6,632 nt of DNA, taken from assembly GCA_030633145.1 (NCBI GenBank), contig DAOVTM010000225.1:1-6632 (forward strand), in the 5' to 3' direction. This document shows, piece by piece, positions 1 through 5,337 of the stretch; position 1 is the stretch's first letter; each line of letters opens with the position of its first letter. The DNA is from Desulfobulbaceae bacterium. GTDB taxonomy: Bacteria; Desulfobacterota; Desulfobulbia; Desulfobulbales; Desulfobulbaceae. The position numbers and the translations under genes are program-made. The notes beneath the pieces are model-generated. The model saw only the letters and a list, made by a program, of their open reading frames with translations, ran no database searches and was not told the origin of the DNA.

Positions 1-840
1 AAACTCCAAGGTTCGCACAGAGGTGGTTCCCACTGCCCAGATACGACCGCCAGCGGCCCGGGTGGCGTTGACTCTCTGACAGGTCTCTTCTGATATTTCA
101 ATAAACTCCTCATGGATACGATGTTTTCGGATGTCGTCACAGCGTACCGGGGCAAAGGTGCCATAACCGACATGAAGGGTAACTGCGGTGCGGGCAACGC
201 CCCTGCTCCTGAGCTGCTCCATCAACTGATCGCTGAAATGGAGACCGGCAGTGGGTGCGGCAACCGAACCGGTGCGGCAGCTATATCTGGTCTGATAACG
301 GCTGCTGTCTGATTTGCTGCACCCCTCCGGCCTCTTGATATAGGGCGGAAGGGGCATCTCTCCGTGTTGCTCCAGCAGTTGTTCCAGGTTGCTTCCTGCG
401 GGATAGAGGAGGGTGACCCCCACCTTGCCATCGGGCTGGATATACTCTATCTCAGCCTGCAATGTTTTTGTAAAGCTGATTATAGAGCCGATTTTGGGTC
501 GCTTGGAACTCTTCATCAGGGTGAGGGCGGTGGCTCGCTGCACCCCTTTCAGCGACTCCTGCTTAGGTTCCGGGAAATGAAGGAGCAGCATCTCCACCCT
601 GCCACCGGTCTGCTTATGACCGTGCAACCGGGCTGGAAAGACTCTGCTGTTGTTGACTACCAGCAGGTCTCTGGGACGTACCAGCTCAACAATATCTGTA
701 AAATGACGATCCTCCAGCATCTCTTTGGCAGGATTTACCAGCAGCAGGCGGGATTGATCCCGCTCTGCTGTCGGCTGCTGGGCAATCAGCTTCTCGGGAA
801 GATGGTAATCATAGGATGACAACTGGTAACGAGGATCCAT
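1..840 (-). CDS. queA: S-adenosylmethionine:tRNA ribosyltransferase-isomerase QueA (partial, C-terminus cut by window edge)
   Basis: QueA transfers and isomerises the ribosyl part of SAM onto 7-aminomethyl-7-deazaguanine in tRNA to make epoxyqueuosine, a cytoplasmic step of queuosine synthesis. The reading frame is open from an ATG at 840 to base 1 (280 residues). The family is usually about 340-350 residues, so roughly 65 are missing. Visible family motifs: LIAQQP near residue 19, NNSRVFPARL at 63-72, GGRVEMLLL at 79-87, MPLPPYIKR at 162-170, SVAAPTAGLHF at 192-202, TLHVGYGTFAPV at 221-232 and AVGTTSVRTLE at 269-279. The HVGYGTF stretch has Tyr where many homologues have Ala. No strong Shine-Dalgarno precedes the ATG, but an in-frame stop at 871-873 and the position of the DYHLPEKLIA motif make this start the only sensible one. 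It is transcribed away from mepK; a good promoter lies at 925-953. The downstream neighbour (often tgt) is outside the window. Confidence 0.96.
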   Translation of the reverse strand, partial: MDPRYQLSSYDYHLPEKLIAQQPTAERDQSRLLLVNPAKEMLEDRHFTDIVELVRPRDLLVVNNSRVFPARLHGHKQTGGRVEMLLLHFPEPKQESLKGVQRATALTLMKSSKRPKIGSIISFTKTLQAEIEYIQPDGKVGVTLLYPAGSNLEQLLEQHGEMPLPPYIKRPEGCSKSDSSRYQTRYSCRTGSVAAPTAGLHFSDQLMEQLRSRGVARTAVTLHVGYGTFAPVRCDDIRKHRIHEEFIEISEETCQRVNATRAAGGRIWAVGTTSVRTLEF

Positions 841-924
841 GGTTCTGATAGAGTGAAGAGTGATTTGCTGTTATGTTGTATTTATTGTGGCCTCCGTTTT
901 CGTGTTCGTACAAAGGCAACAAGC

Positions 925-953
925 ACTATCCCTGATCATTTTTTCTCTGTCAA
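925..953 (-). promoter_or_regulatory. Predicted sigma-70 promoter of queA
   Basis: Read on the minus strand there is a perfect -35 box TTGACA (948-953), a 17-base spacer and a -10 box GATAGT (925-930, four of six consensus positions). Transcription would start near 918 and give a leader of about 78 nt before the queA ATG. This is sequence-based prediction only. Confidence 0.6.
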
Positions 954-981
954 CCATAAAAAGTACATCTTAGGGTTGACA
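948..981. repeat. Inverted repeat joining the two divergent -35 boxes
   Basis: TGTCAACC (948-955) and GGTTGACA (974-981) are perfect reverse complements separated by 18 bases. Each arm contains one of the two divergent -35 hexamers, so part of the symmetry follows from having two consensus boxes, but the match extends two bases beyond them. It could be an operator for a dimeric regulator of queA and mepK; nothing else in the sequence proves that. Confidence 0.4.
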
Positions 982-1005
982 GGAGTGCGAAAAAACATTT
1001 ATCAT
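976..1005 (+). promoter_or_regulatory. Predicted sigma-70 promoter of the mepK-like gene
   Basis: A perfect -35 box TTGACA (976-981) is followed after 18 bases by TATCAT (1000-1005), one mismatch from the -10 consensus. The start site would be near 1012, leaving a leader of about 130 nt before the gene at 1144. It is back-to-back with the queA promoter, and the two -35 boxes are only 22 bases apart. Confidence 0.6.
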
Positions 1006-1091
1006 GAGCGATTAAGATGTTTAATAGAGTTGTCGATCATGTCAGCAGAATTTTGTTTGCAGGTATATTCGACATGTTTTTTCACGGAGCT

Positions 1092-1120
1092 GGAAGTTCC
1101 CCTACCGGAAGTTCCCTACC
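1092..1120. repeat. Short imperfect tandem duplication
   Basis: GGAAGTTCCCCTACC (1092-1106) is followed directly by GGAAGTTCCCTACC (1107-1120), identical except for one C. The unit contains the small palindrome GGAAGTTCC. It sits in the predicted leader of the mepK-like gene, about 25 bases before the start codon, where a Shine-Dalgarno would not be expected. The same core, GGAAGTTCCCT, recurs at 2635-2645. Confidence 0.6.
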
Positions 1121-1143
1121 ATCAGTAAAGTAAAACTCAAACC

Positions 1144-1689
1144 ATGAAAGACCCAGTAATGAACCGCCGTCAGTGCCTTTCCCTGGGGATCAAGGCTGTT
1201 GCCGGTCTATTTTTTGCACAGGCTGTTCCCGCCCAGGCGACCAGCAACCTCAGAACACTTTCCTTTTATCACACTCATACCCGTGAGTGCCTGGAGATTA
1301 CCTACGCTTGCGATGGTAGTTATAACCAGCAGGCTCTGAAACGGATTGATGAGTATCTACGTGATTTTCGTACCGGAGAGGTGCATTCCATTGACCCAAA
1401 GGTGCTGGATATCCTCTGGGGAATCCAGCAGGGGCTTGGCTGCAAGGGAACGTATGAAGTTATTTCCGGTTATCGATCAGCGAAAACCAATAATAAGCTG
1501 CGTCATAACAGCCGTGGGGTGGCCAAAAAAAGCCTGCACATGAAGGGGCAGGCCATTGACATCCGCTTACGCGGAGAAAAGACCTACCAGCTTAGGGACT
1601 GCGCCATTGATCTTAAATGCGGCGGGGTGGGCTATTACGCCAAGTCGGATTTTGTCCATGTTGATACCGGACGGGTTCGGCAGTGGTAG
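1144..1689 (+). CDS. mepK: MepK/YcbK-type murein endopeptidase (DUF882, peptidase M15 fold), Tat-exported
   Basis: This is a 181-residue homologue of E. coli MepK (YcbK), a periplasmic Zn-dependent endopeptidase that cuts peptide cross-links in peptidoglycan during wall growth. The leader has a twin-arginine motif (NRRQCLSLG, 7-15), a hydrophobic stretch at about 15-29 and an Ala-rich cleavage region (AVPAQA, 27-32), which points to Tat export. The mature part carries SIDPKVLDIL (82-91), the ISGYRSAKTNN block (107-117), SRGVAKKSLHMKGQAIDI (123-140) and GGVGYYAKSDFVHVDTG (160-176). H132, D139 and H172 are the expected zinc ligands, all present. Length matches the family (about 180). ATG 1144 has no clear ribosome site; ATG 1159 (MNRRQC), with a weak AAGA-like stretch upstream, is an equally possible start and keeps the RR motif. 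It is a single-gene unit facing away from queA and converging on the gene at 1779. The symbol follows strong resemblance to MepK. Confidence 0.93.
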   Translation: MKDPVMNRRQCLSLGIKAVAGLFFAQAVPAQATSNLRTLSFYHTHTRECLEITYACDGSYNQQALKRIDEYLRDFRTGEVHSIDPKVLDILWGIQQGLGCKGTYEVISGYRSAKTNNKLRHNSRGVAKKSLHMKGQAIDIRLRGEKTYQLRDCAIDLKCGGVGYYAKSDFVHVDTGRVRQW

Positions 1690-1698
1690 GAGTTATCC

Positions 1699-1751
1699 GC
1701 AGATTACGCAGATACACGCAGATTATGAAGGTATGTATCTGCGTAATTTGC
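1699..1751. repeat. Dispersed 'CGCAGATTA' repeat forming a long hairpin
   Basis: GCAGATTACGCAGATAC (1699-1715) pairs with GTATCTGCGTAATTTGC (1735-1751): 17 consecutive pairs, 16 Watson-Crick and one G-T. The left side also holds three near-copies of CGCAGATTA in tandem (from about 1698 to 1725). Repeats of this CGCAGATTACGCAGAT type are widespread in many environmental genomes, where they are often mistranslated as small proteins. It sits between the stop of mepK (1689) and the converging stop at 1779. It could end or stabilise transcripts from either side, but there is no T-tract, so it is not called an intrinsic terminator. Confidence 0.75.
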
Positions 1752-1778
1752 AGACAATATGTGAACCGGTTACCCCTT

Positions 1779-2597
1779 TCAGGCTGAGATGGCCTGTGTC
1801 TGCGGTAATCGAAGTTCCAGCGTAGCAATCTCCATCAGTTGCTGGTGATGACAGTTAAGAATAACCGCATCCAGACCGGCACCGATTAAGAGGGGAAGAA
1901 GCCGTTCGTGGAGGCTCTTTCGTTTCACTGTTGCCAGAAACTGAGAACTGCTGGAAAGGGCTGCGATGGTACGGATCTTTTCCCTGCTCAGCTCCCCCAT
2001 CAGTGCAATACTCTCCAATACCGAATCTATGTCCGGCATTCCTCTGCTCAACTGCCAGCTCATGGGATCTGGACGAAGGTGAAACAGGGGATCGAGAAGC
2101 AGTCGTGTCAAAGGAAAACCCACCCGCTCCGCAGTTTCCAGCACCTCCATTGCCAGCTGCAGCCGTTCCTCAACCGTAAATGGAGTCAAGCCGGGTCGAA
2201 CCAGCAGGACAACCAGCTGAGCCGCAAACCCATTGGCCTGTTGCATGTTCGCTGCCAGGGTTGCGGGATCGGCTGTAATTGAGTTGACGGTTGCCCTGCC
2301 CCGGATCAGCTCCATGGCTTGAGGCTGGTTCAAGACACTGACGGAAACAAAGAGGGGAACATCCACAGCCTCGCTCACCGTCTGCACCGCACGGATAATG
2401 CGACGGTTGTCTTTCCCGCACTCTTTCCTTACAGGGCCGAGATTTAAATCCAGCCCGTCTGCGCCGGCTTCCACCTGTTGTTTGGCCATAGCTGCCAGAG
2501 CCGTGTTGGAATGATCCAGGGCTTGGACAAATGCCGGGTTCATGATATGCAGATCCTGGCCGATTACAAACAGTTGATTACTTTTCTTGTTCTTCAT
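1779..2597 (-). CDS. Pterin-binding (AcsE/MetH-type) methyltransferase homologue with divergent active site, under B12 riboswitch
   Basis: This 272-residue protein looks like the pterin-binding TIM-barrel family that includes methyltetrahydrofolate:corrinoid/iron-sulfur protein methyltransferase (AcsE) and the folate module of MetH. Signatures: VIGQD at 11-15 (in place of the usual IGERIN), the helix and strand ending AGADGLDLNLGP (44-55), TVNSITAD (103-110), LLLDPL (166-171) and LSSSSQ (214-219). Lined up from memory with Moorella AcsE, N105 and D169 match the folate-contacting N96 and D160, but D75 and N199 are replaced by S85 and S216. Dihydropteroate synthase hallmarks are absent. The ATG at 2597 is chosen because AAGGAG lies at 2608-2613 (10 bases upstream, with a nearer AAGG at 2603-2606); an upstream in-frame start at 2648 would place 17 poorly conserved residues inside the leader. 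A cobalamin riboswitch precedes it, so expression should fall when B12 is plentiful. It stands alone, without acsCD or metH neighbours. Family is fairly sure; reaction is not. Confidence 0.82.
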   Translation of the reverse strand: MKNKKSNQLFVIGQDLHIMNPAFVQALDHSNTALAAMAKQQVEAGADGLDLNLGPVRKECGKDNRRIIRAVQTVSEAVDVPLFVSVSVLNQPQAMELIRGRATVNSITADPATLAANMQQANGFAAQLVVLLVRPGLTPFTVEERLQLAMEVLETAERVGFPLTRLLLDPLFHLRPDPMSWQLSRGMPDIDSVLESIALMGELSREKIRTIAALSSSSQFLATVKRKSLHERLLPLLIGAGLDAVILNCHHQQLMEIATLELRLPQTQAISA

Positions 2598-2602
2598 GGT
2601 AA

Positions 2603-2613
2603 CCTTTCTCCTT
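2603..2613 (-). promoter_or_regulatory. Ribosome binding site fixing the start of the pterin-binding gene
   Basis: On the minus strand AAGGAGAAAGG lies 5-10 bases before the ATG at 2597. It supports that start over the longer in-frame alternative at 2648, and it is the likely target if the riboswitch acts on translation. Confidence 0.75.
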
Positions 2614-2626
2614 TCCTCGAAGGGTA

Positions 2627-2645
2627 AGGGAACGGGAAGTTCCCT
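2627..2645 (-). other. Hairpin between riboswitch and ribosome binding site
   Basis: Read on the minus strand AGGGAAC (2645-2639) and GTTCCCT (2633-2627) form a 7-bp stem with a 5-base loop. It lies between the aptamer (ends about 2661) and the Shine-Dalgarno (2608-2613). No run of U follows, so it is not a Rho-independent terminator. It may be part of the expression platform; no pairing that clearly masks the Shine-Dalgarno was found. Confidence 0.4.
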
Positions 2646-2660
2646 CAAAGTAGTATGAGG

Positions 2661-2803
2661 TACTGGCAGGTTTTCGGACTTGTGGTTATATCCACTTACC
2701 GTTGCGGGACAGTTCCGGATTTACACCGGATTCCCTGTTGTCTGTCTGCGGGCTGAATCAGCCACTGTTGACAGACGAATGCTTCACCTGAAGCAAACCA
2801 GTA
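2661..2803 (-). ncRNA. Cobalamin (adenosylcobalamin-type) riboswitch aptamer
   Basis: The minus strand carries the full B12-box core: GGGAATCCGGTGTAAATCC (about 2735-2717), then CTGTCCCGCAACGGTAA (about 2713-2697), a small hairpin GTGG-ATATAA-CCAC (about 2695-2682), then AAGTCCGAAAACCTGCC (about 2681-2665). The closing stem P1 is visible: TACTGG (2803-2798) pairs with CCAGTA (2666-2661), continued by GGTTT/AAACC. The TCCGG/CCGGA arms frame the loop with TGTAAA, as in P5. These riboswitches bind cobalamin and normally switch expression off. It is oriented to control the pterin-binding methyltransferase gene at 2597, with about 63 nt between aptamer and start codon. Confidence 0.95.
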
Positions 2804-2820
2804 TTCATTATGGTAAAACT

Positions 2821-2849
2821 ACTGTATATGGTACCTGCGTAAAAATCAA
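2821..2849 (-). promoter_or_regulatory. Candidate promoter of the riboswitch/methyltransferase transcript
   Basis: On the minus strand TTGATT (2844-2849) is followed after 17 bases by TACAGT (2821-2826). Each box has four of six or better consensus matches. The predicted start near 2814 falls just upstream of the first P1 base at 2803, which fits the aptamer being at the transcript's 5' end. CATAAT at 2807-2812 is an alternative -10. Confidence 0.4.
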
Positions 2850-2911
2850 GCACTAAATGAGGCACTTTCAGACCGGAAATACCTTTGAAAAAATTTCAGC
2901 ATCCAAACCTG

Positions 2912-3823
2912 ATGAAAAATATAAAAATAAATATTAAAAAATACCTGAACGAACAGCGACAGCTTGTGGAACAGGGACTACACCAATATATGCTCTCTGA
3001 AAAGGGAGAGTTTGCCGGTCATATCGCAGCCATGCGCTACAGCCTGTTTGTCGGCGGAAAACGGGTTCGCCCGATCCTCTGCCTGGCGAGCAGTCGATGT
3101 GTCAGCGAGAACCAGCAGATTGACCATTTGCTGCTGCCTGCGGCCTGTGCCATAGAGTGTATCCATACCTATTCTCTCATCCACGATGACCTGCCTGCCA
3201 TGGATGATGATGACCTGCGCCGGGGGCAGGCTACCTGCCATAAAAAGTTTGGTGAGGCCGAGGCAATCCTGGCCGGTGACGGGCTGTTGACCCTGGCCTT
3301 TGACCTGCTCAGTAATCCTGAGCTGCCTGGTCCGTCCCCGGAAAAACGATTACGGCTCATCGCAACCTTGGCTCAAAGAGCCGGTTCAGCGGGGATGGTT
3401 GGGGGGCAGTTTCTTGATATTGATAGTGAAAGAAAGGAGATCCCCTTCAGCCGCCTGCAGACCATTCATCGGGCCAAGACCGGAGCCTTGATAACTGCTG
3501 CTGTGCGTATGGGGGCTATTGGCGGGGGAGCTATGGAAGACCAGCTGGAGACCTTGACCGAGTACGGCAATAATGTGGGGCTGGCCTTTCAGATAGTTGA
3601 TGATCTGCTTGATGTAACCGGAACCACAGAACAGCTGGGAAAAACTGCAGGGAGTGACGCAGAGCAGGGCAAGGCGACCTATCCGGCCCTGTTTGGTATT
3701 GAAAAAACCCGCAGGCTGGCAGAGGAGGCGGTGCAACGAGCCGTTGATGCCCTTGATTCTTTTGATTCCAGGGCGGAACCACTCAGGGAACTGGCCAGGT
3801 ATATCTTCAGTAGAACATCCTGA
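2912..3823 (+). CDS. ispA: (2E,6E)-farnesyl diphosphate synthase, IspA type
   Basis: This is a 303-residue trans-prenyl diphosphate synthase that condenses isopentenyl diphosphate with dimethylallyl and geranyl diphosphate, giving farnesyl diphosphate for quinone and undecaprenyl lipids. GGKRVRP (48-54) is the IPP-binding block. The first Asp-rich motif is DDLPAMD (92-98), with the two-residue insertion of bacterial short-chain enzymes, in IECIHTYSLIHDD; Tyr-Ser (87-88) at the chain-length positions match E. coli IspA. LAGDGLLTLAF (120-130), GMVGGQ (161-166), KTGALI (189-194) and the second motif FQIVDDLLD (226-234) are all intact. Length agrees with IspA (299). ATG 2912 is chosen because it gives the family's N-terminal length, but it has no clear ribosome site; TTG 2885 (nine more residues, weak GGAAA upstream) is possible. 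In many proteobacteria ispA lies between xseB and dxs; here it is alone. It ends six bases from the stop of the converging PilZ gene. Confidence 0.95.
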   Translation: MKNIKINIKKYLNEQRQLVEQGLHQYMLSEKGEFAGHIAAMRYSLFVGGKRVRPILCLASSRCVSENQQIDHLLLPAACAIECIHTYSLIHDDLPAMDDDDLRRGQATCHKKFGEAEAILAGDGLLTLAFDLLSNPELPGPSPEKRLRLIATLAQRAGSAGMVGGQFLDIDSERKEIPFSRLQTIHRAKTGALITAAVRMGAIGGGAMEDQLETLTEYGNNVGLAFQIVDDLLDVTGTTEQLGKTAGSDAEQGKATYPALFGIEKTRRLAEEAVQRAVDALDSFDSRAEPLRELARYIFSRTS

Positions 3824-3829
3824 GCCACC

Positions 3830-4204
3830 TTAACGCTTGCCAGCGGAGTACTGATCCCAGACATCTTCTTCGGATGAAATGTCAGGCAGCAACTGCTTGA
3901 CAAAGGTCTTCCATTCTCCATTATTTTCTACGACCTCGAAACCCACATCCATGGATGAACCTCTCTCATCTTTCCAGCAGGGAAAGACGGTTAGTTTGAA
4001 ATGCTTATTTGAGGGACCTCCGGAAACCACGATACGATACTGTTTACCGTCAATACCGAAACGAACGGGCAGGTCATTGAGTCTGAGTCCGTCCAGAGAG
4101 ACATCTTCAATAATGCCGCCAAAAATAAAATGACCATCGGCAATATCGGCAATGTACCCTTTCAGTTCTACCCGCTCATACCTTCGTTTATCTATATCGC
4201 TCAT
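3830..4204 (-). CDS. PilZ domain protein, probable c-di-GMP receptor
   Basis: This 124-residue protein consists almost entirely of one PilZ domain, a beta barrel that binds the second messenger cyclic di-GMP and passes the signal to motility, adhesion or polysaccharide machinery. Both ligand motifs are present: RxxxR in KRRYERVE (R7 and R11) and DxSxxG in IEDVSLDGL (D34, S36, G39). Strands with alternating hydrophobics follow to about residue 105, then an acidic tail. There is no signal peptide, membrane segment or fused output domain, so it should be a soluble adaptor. The start is well supported: AGGAG at 4210-4214 lies 5 bases before the ATG. It is downstream of the YrfG-type gene on the same strand with a 124-bp gap, so it may be read through from there or have its own promoter (candidate at 4297-4323). 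Its partner cannot be inferred from the neighbours. Confidence 0.9.
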   Translation of the reverse strand: MSDIDKRRYERVELKGYIADIADGHFIFGGIIEDVSLDGLRLNDLPVRFGIDGKQYRIVVSGGPSNKHFKLTVFPCWKDERGSSMDVGFEVVENNGEWKTFVKQLLPDISSEEDVWDQYSAGKR

Positions 4205-4208
4205 GGGA

Positions 4209-4215
4209 ACTCCTT
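4209..4215 (-). promoter_or_regulatory. Strong ribosome binding site of the PilZ gene
   Basis: AAGGAGT on the minus strand, with the AGGAG core 5 bases from the ATG at 4204. It is preceded by a run of A, a favourable unstructured context. Confidence 0.8.
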
Positions 4216-4296
4216 TTTTTCTGCGAAGGGGATTAAAACAGCAACCACATTTTGAATGTAATAGCTTTTCCCAGAGAAAGCAAGTGGTGAGGATAA

Positions 4297-4323
4297 ATTA
4301 TAATTGTTCATGCTCCTGCTCAA
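4297..4323 (-). promoter_or_regulatory. Weak candidate promoter for the PilZ gene
   Basis: A perfect TATAAT (4297-4302, minus strand) has TTGAGC (4318-4323) upstream, but the spacer is only 15 bases, short for sigma-70. It lies about 93 bases before the PilZ start, partly at the 3' end of the gap after the upstream gene. Read-through from the YrfG-type gene is the alternative. Confidence 0.3.
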
Positions 4324-4328
4324 CCGAT

Positions 4329-5012
4329 TTACCGTATCAACTCTTTAAAATAATCAATAGAGGGATATTTTTCTGAATAACGAACACTCTGGCGACTGCT
4401 GGAACGAGCCACATAGATGAGGAAGCCGATTCCGTACCCTGCGGCGGTATTGAGGACTTTCTCAGTATCATCGGCCAGCAGGGATCGTGCGGGATCAAAC
4501 TCCAGGGTTTTTTCCAGTTCATGCCAGAACTGTTCCTCTTCCTTGGCAAAACCGATCTCTTCCGCACAGATGACCCGGTCAAACCAGGAGCCGATGGCGG
4601 TCTTGTTTAGCTTGATGGACAATGTTTTGGAATGGGCATTGGTGATGAGGTACAGTTTCTTTTTTGCTTTCAGGCAGAACTCAAGAAATTCAATAACATA
4701 GGGATGGACACCGATGAGGTGGTTGACTCGAAGTTTCAACTCGGGCAGGTCAAGGCCCAGTTCATGGGACCAGTGTTCCAGATCAGCCCAGGCCAGGGTG
4801 GATTCCACCTGCTGATACCGTTGCAGCAGTTCTTCCTTTGCCTCCTCAATGGAGATGTCATGGGCCAGGCTGTAATGTTCAGGGACATATACCTCCCAGA
4901 AATAATCGTCAAAATGCTTATCCAACAGAGTGCCGTCCATGTCAAGCATGACCGTGTCTATGGTATCCCATGAAAAGGTGGGAAATATTTTTACTGGTTC
5001 GCTGTTGTGCAT
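4329..5012 (-). CDS. yrfG: HAD-superfamily GMP/IMP nucleotidase, YrfG type
   Basis: This 227-residue cytoplasmic HAD phosphatase closely resembles E. coli YrfG, which dephosphorylates purine nucleoside monophosphates such as GMP and IMP. The opening block WDTIDTVMLDMDGTLLD (15-31) contains the nucleophile D24 and acid/base D26, and the following FDDYFWEVYVPE is typical of the YrfG subgroup. Motif II is LITN (T124), motif III is K157 in IGFAKEE, and motif IV is the DD pair at 181-182 in LLADDTEKVLNTA. The helical cap lies between about residues 40 and 110. Length agrees with the subgroup (about 220). No clear Shine-Dalgarno was found before ATG 5012, but the next in-frame Met would remove motif I context. 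It is divergent from livG and in tandem with the PilZ gene. The exact substrate is inferred from family resemblance. Confidence 0.9.
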   Translation of the reverse strand: MHNSEPVKIFPTFSWDTIDTVMLDMDGTLLDKHFDDYFWEVYVPEHYSLAHDISIEEAKEELLQRYQQVESTLAWADLEHWSHELGLDLPELKLRVNHLIGVHPYVIEFLEFCLKAKKKLYLITNAHSKTLSIKLNKTAIGSWFDRVICAEEIGFAKEEEQFWHELEKTLEFDPARSLLADDTEKVLNTAAGYGIGFLIYVARSSSRQSVRYSEKYPSIDYFKELIR

Positions 5013-5337
5013 GATTATGTACCGTGTTTCCGTTTTTTTAAAGTACTGAGACCTACTACCGCAAAACCCTCAAGTTTGAATAAGATACAGTGTAAAACAA
5101 AAAATAAAAATGAAAAGAAAAATCTGTTTTCATACGATGATCAATACTATTTGGCTCGAACATTTTTTTGTACTGGTACTCATGAACGGCACAACAGAAC
5201 CATCTGATAACCGGGGTAAGAAAAAAATCAAGTTGCCAATTTGAAAAAATTAATGCTACTCTTCCCAATACCGGTTAGATTGTTGAAAGTGGCTTGTGAC
5301 CACTGTCGGGAATAATTTATGCTGGGAAACATTACAA
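5013..5337. other. AT-rich divergent intergenic region between yrfG and livG
   Basis: No convincing gene or RNA was found on either strand in these 325 bases. Most of it is AT-rich, with A-rich runs at 5095-5122 and homopolymers at 5034-5039 and 5163-5169. A more mixed block at about 5041-5085 stands out and might be part of a dispersed repeat; this is only an impression. Short reading frames across it show no family signatures. A possible livG promoter lies near 5233-5262; none could be picked confidently for yrfG. Confidence 0.6.
5233..5262 (+). promoter_or_regulatory. Candidate promoter of livG
   Basis: TTGCCA (5233-5238) is followed after 18 bases by TACTCT (5257-5262), with TG one base upstream (5254-5255) as in an extended -10. 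The -10 hexamer itself matches only half the consensus. Start would be near 5269, giving a leader of about 70 nt. Confidence 0.33.

Noticed and set aside
364..819. Open frame of 151 codons on the plus strand
   Set aside because: It is antisense to well-conserved queA codons and shows no recognisable motif.
853..1128. Open frame of 91 codons in the queA-mepK intergenic region, plus strand
   Set aside because: It starts at GTG without a ribosome site, crosses two predicted promoters and a tandem repeat, and has no family signature.
1699..1760. Intrinsic terminator for mepK
   Set aside because: The stem is long, but neither strand has a T-run after it, so it was recorded as a repeat hairpin instead.
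1613..1828. Small open frames across the mepK 3' end and the repeat
   Set aside because: Their peptides (ITQIHADY, ICVYLRNLR) are the usual false translations of the CGCAGATTA repeat.
1779..2597. Dihydropteroate synthase (FolP)
   Set aside because: The NxTPDSF-type loop and other FolP hallmarks are absent, while DLNLGP, VNS and LDPL fit the methyltransferase branch.
5007..5268. Small open frames on both strands of the yrfG-livG gap
   Set aside because: AT-rich, low-complexity peptides without ribosome sites or conserved motifs.
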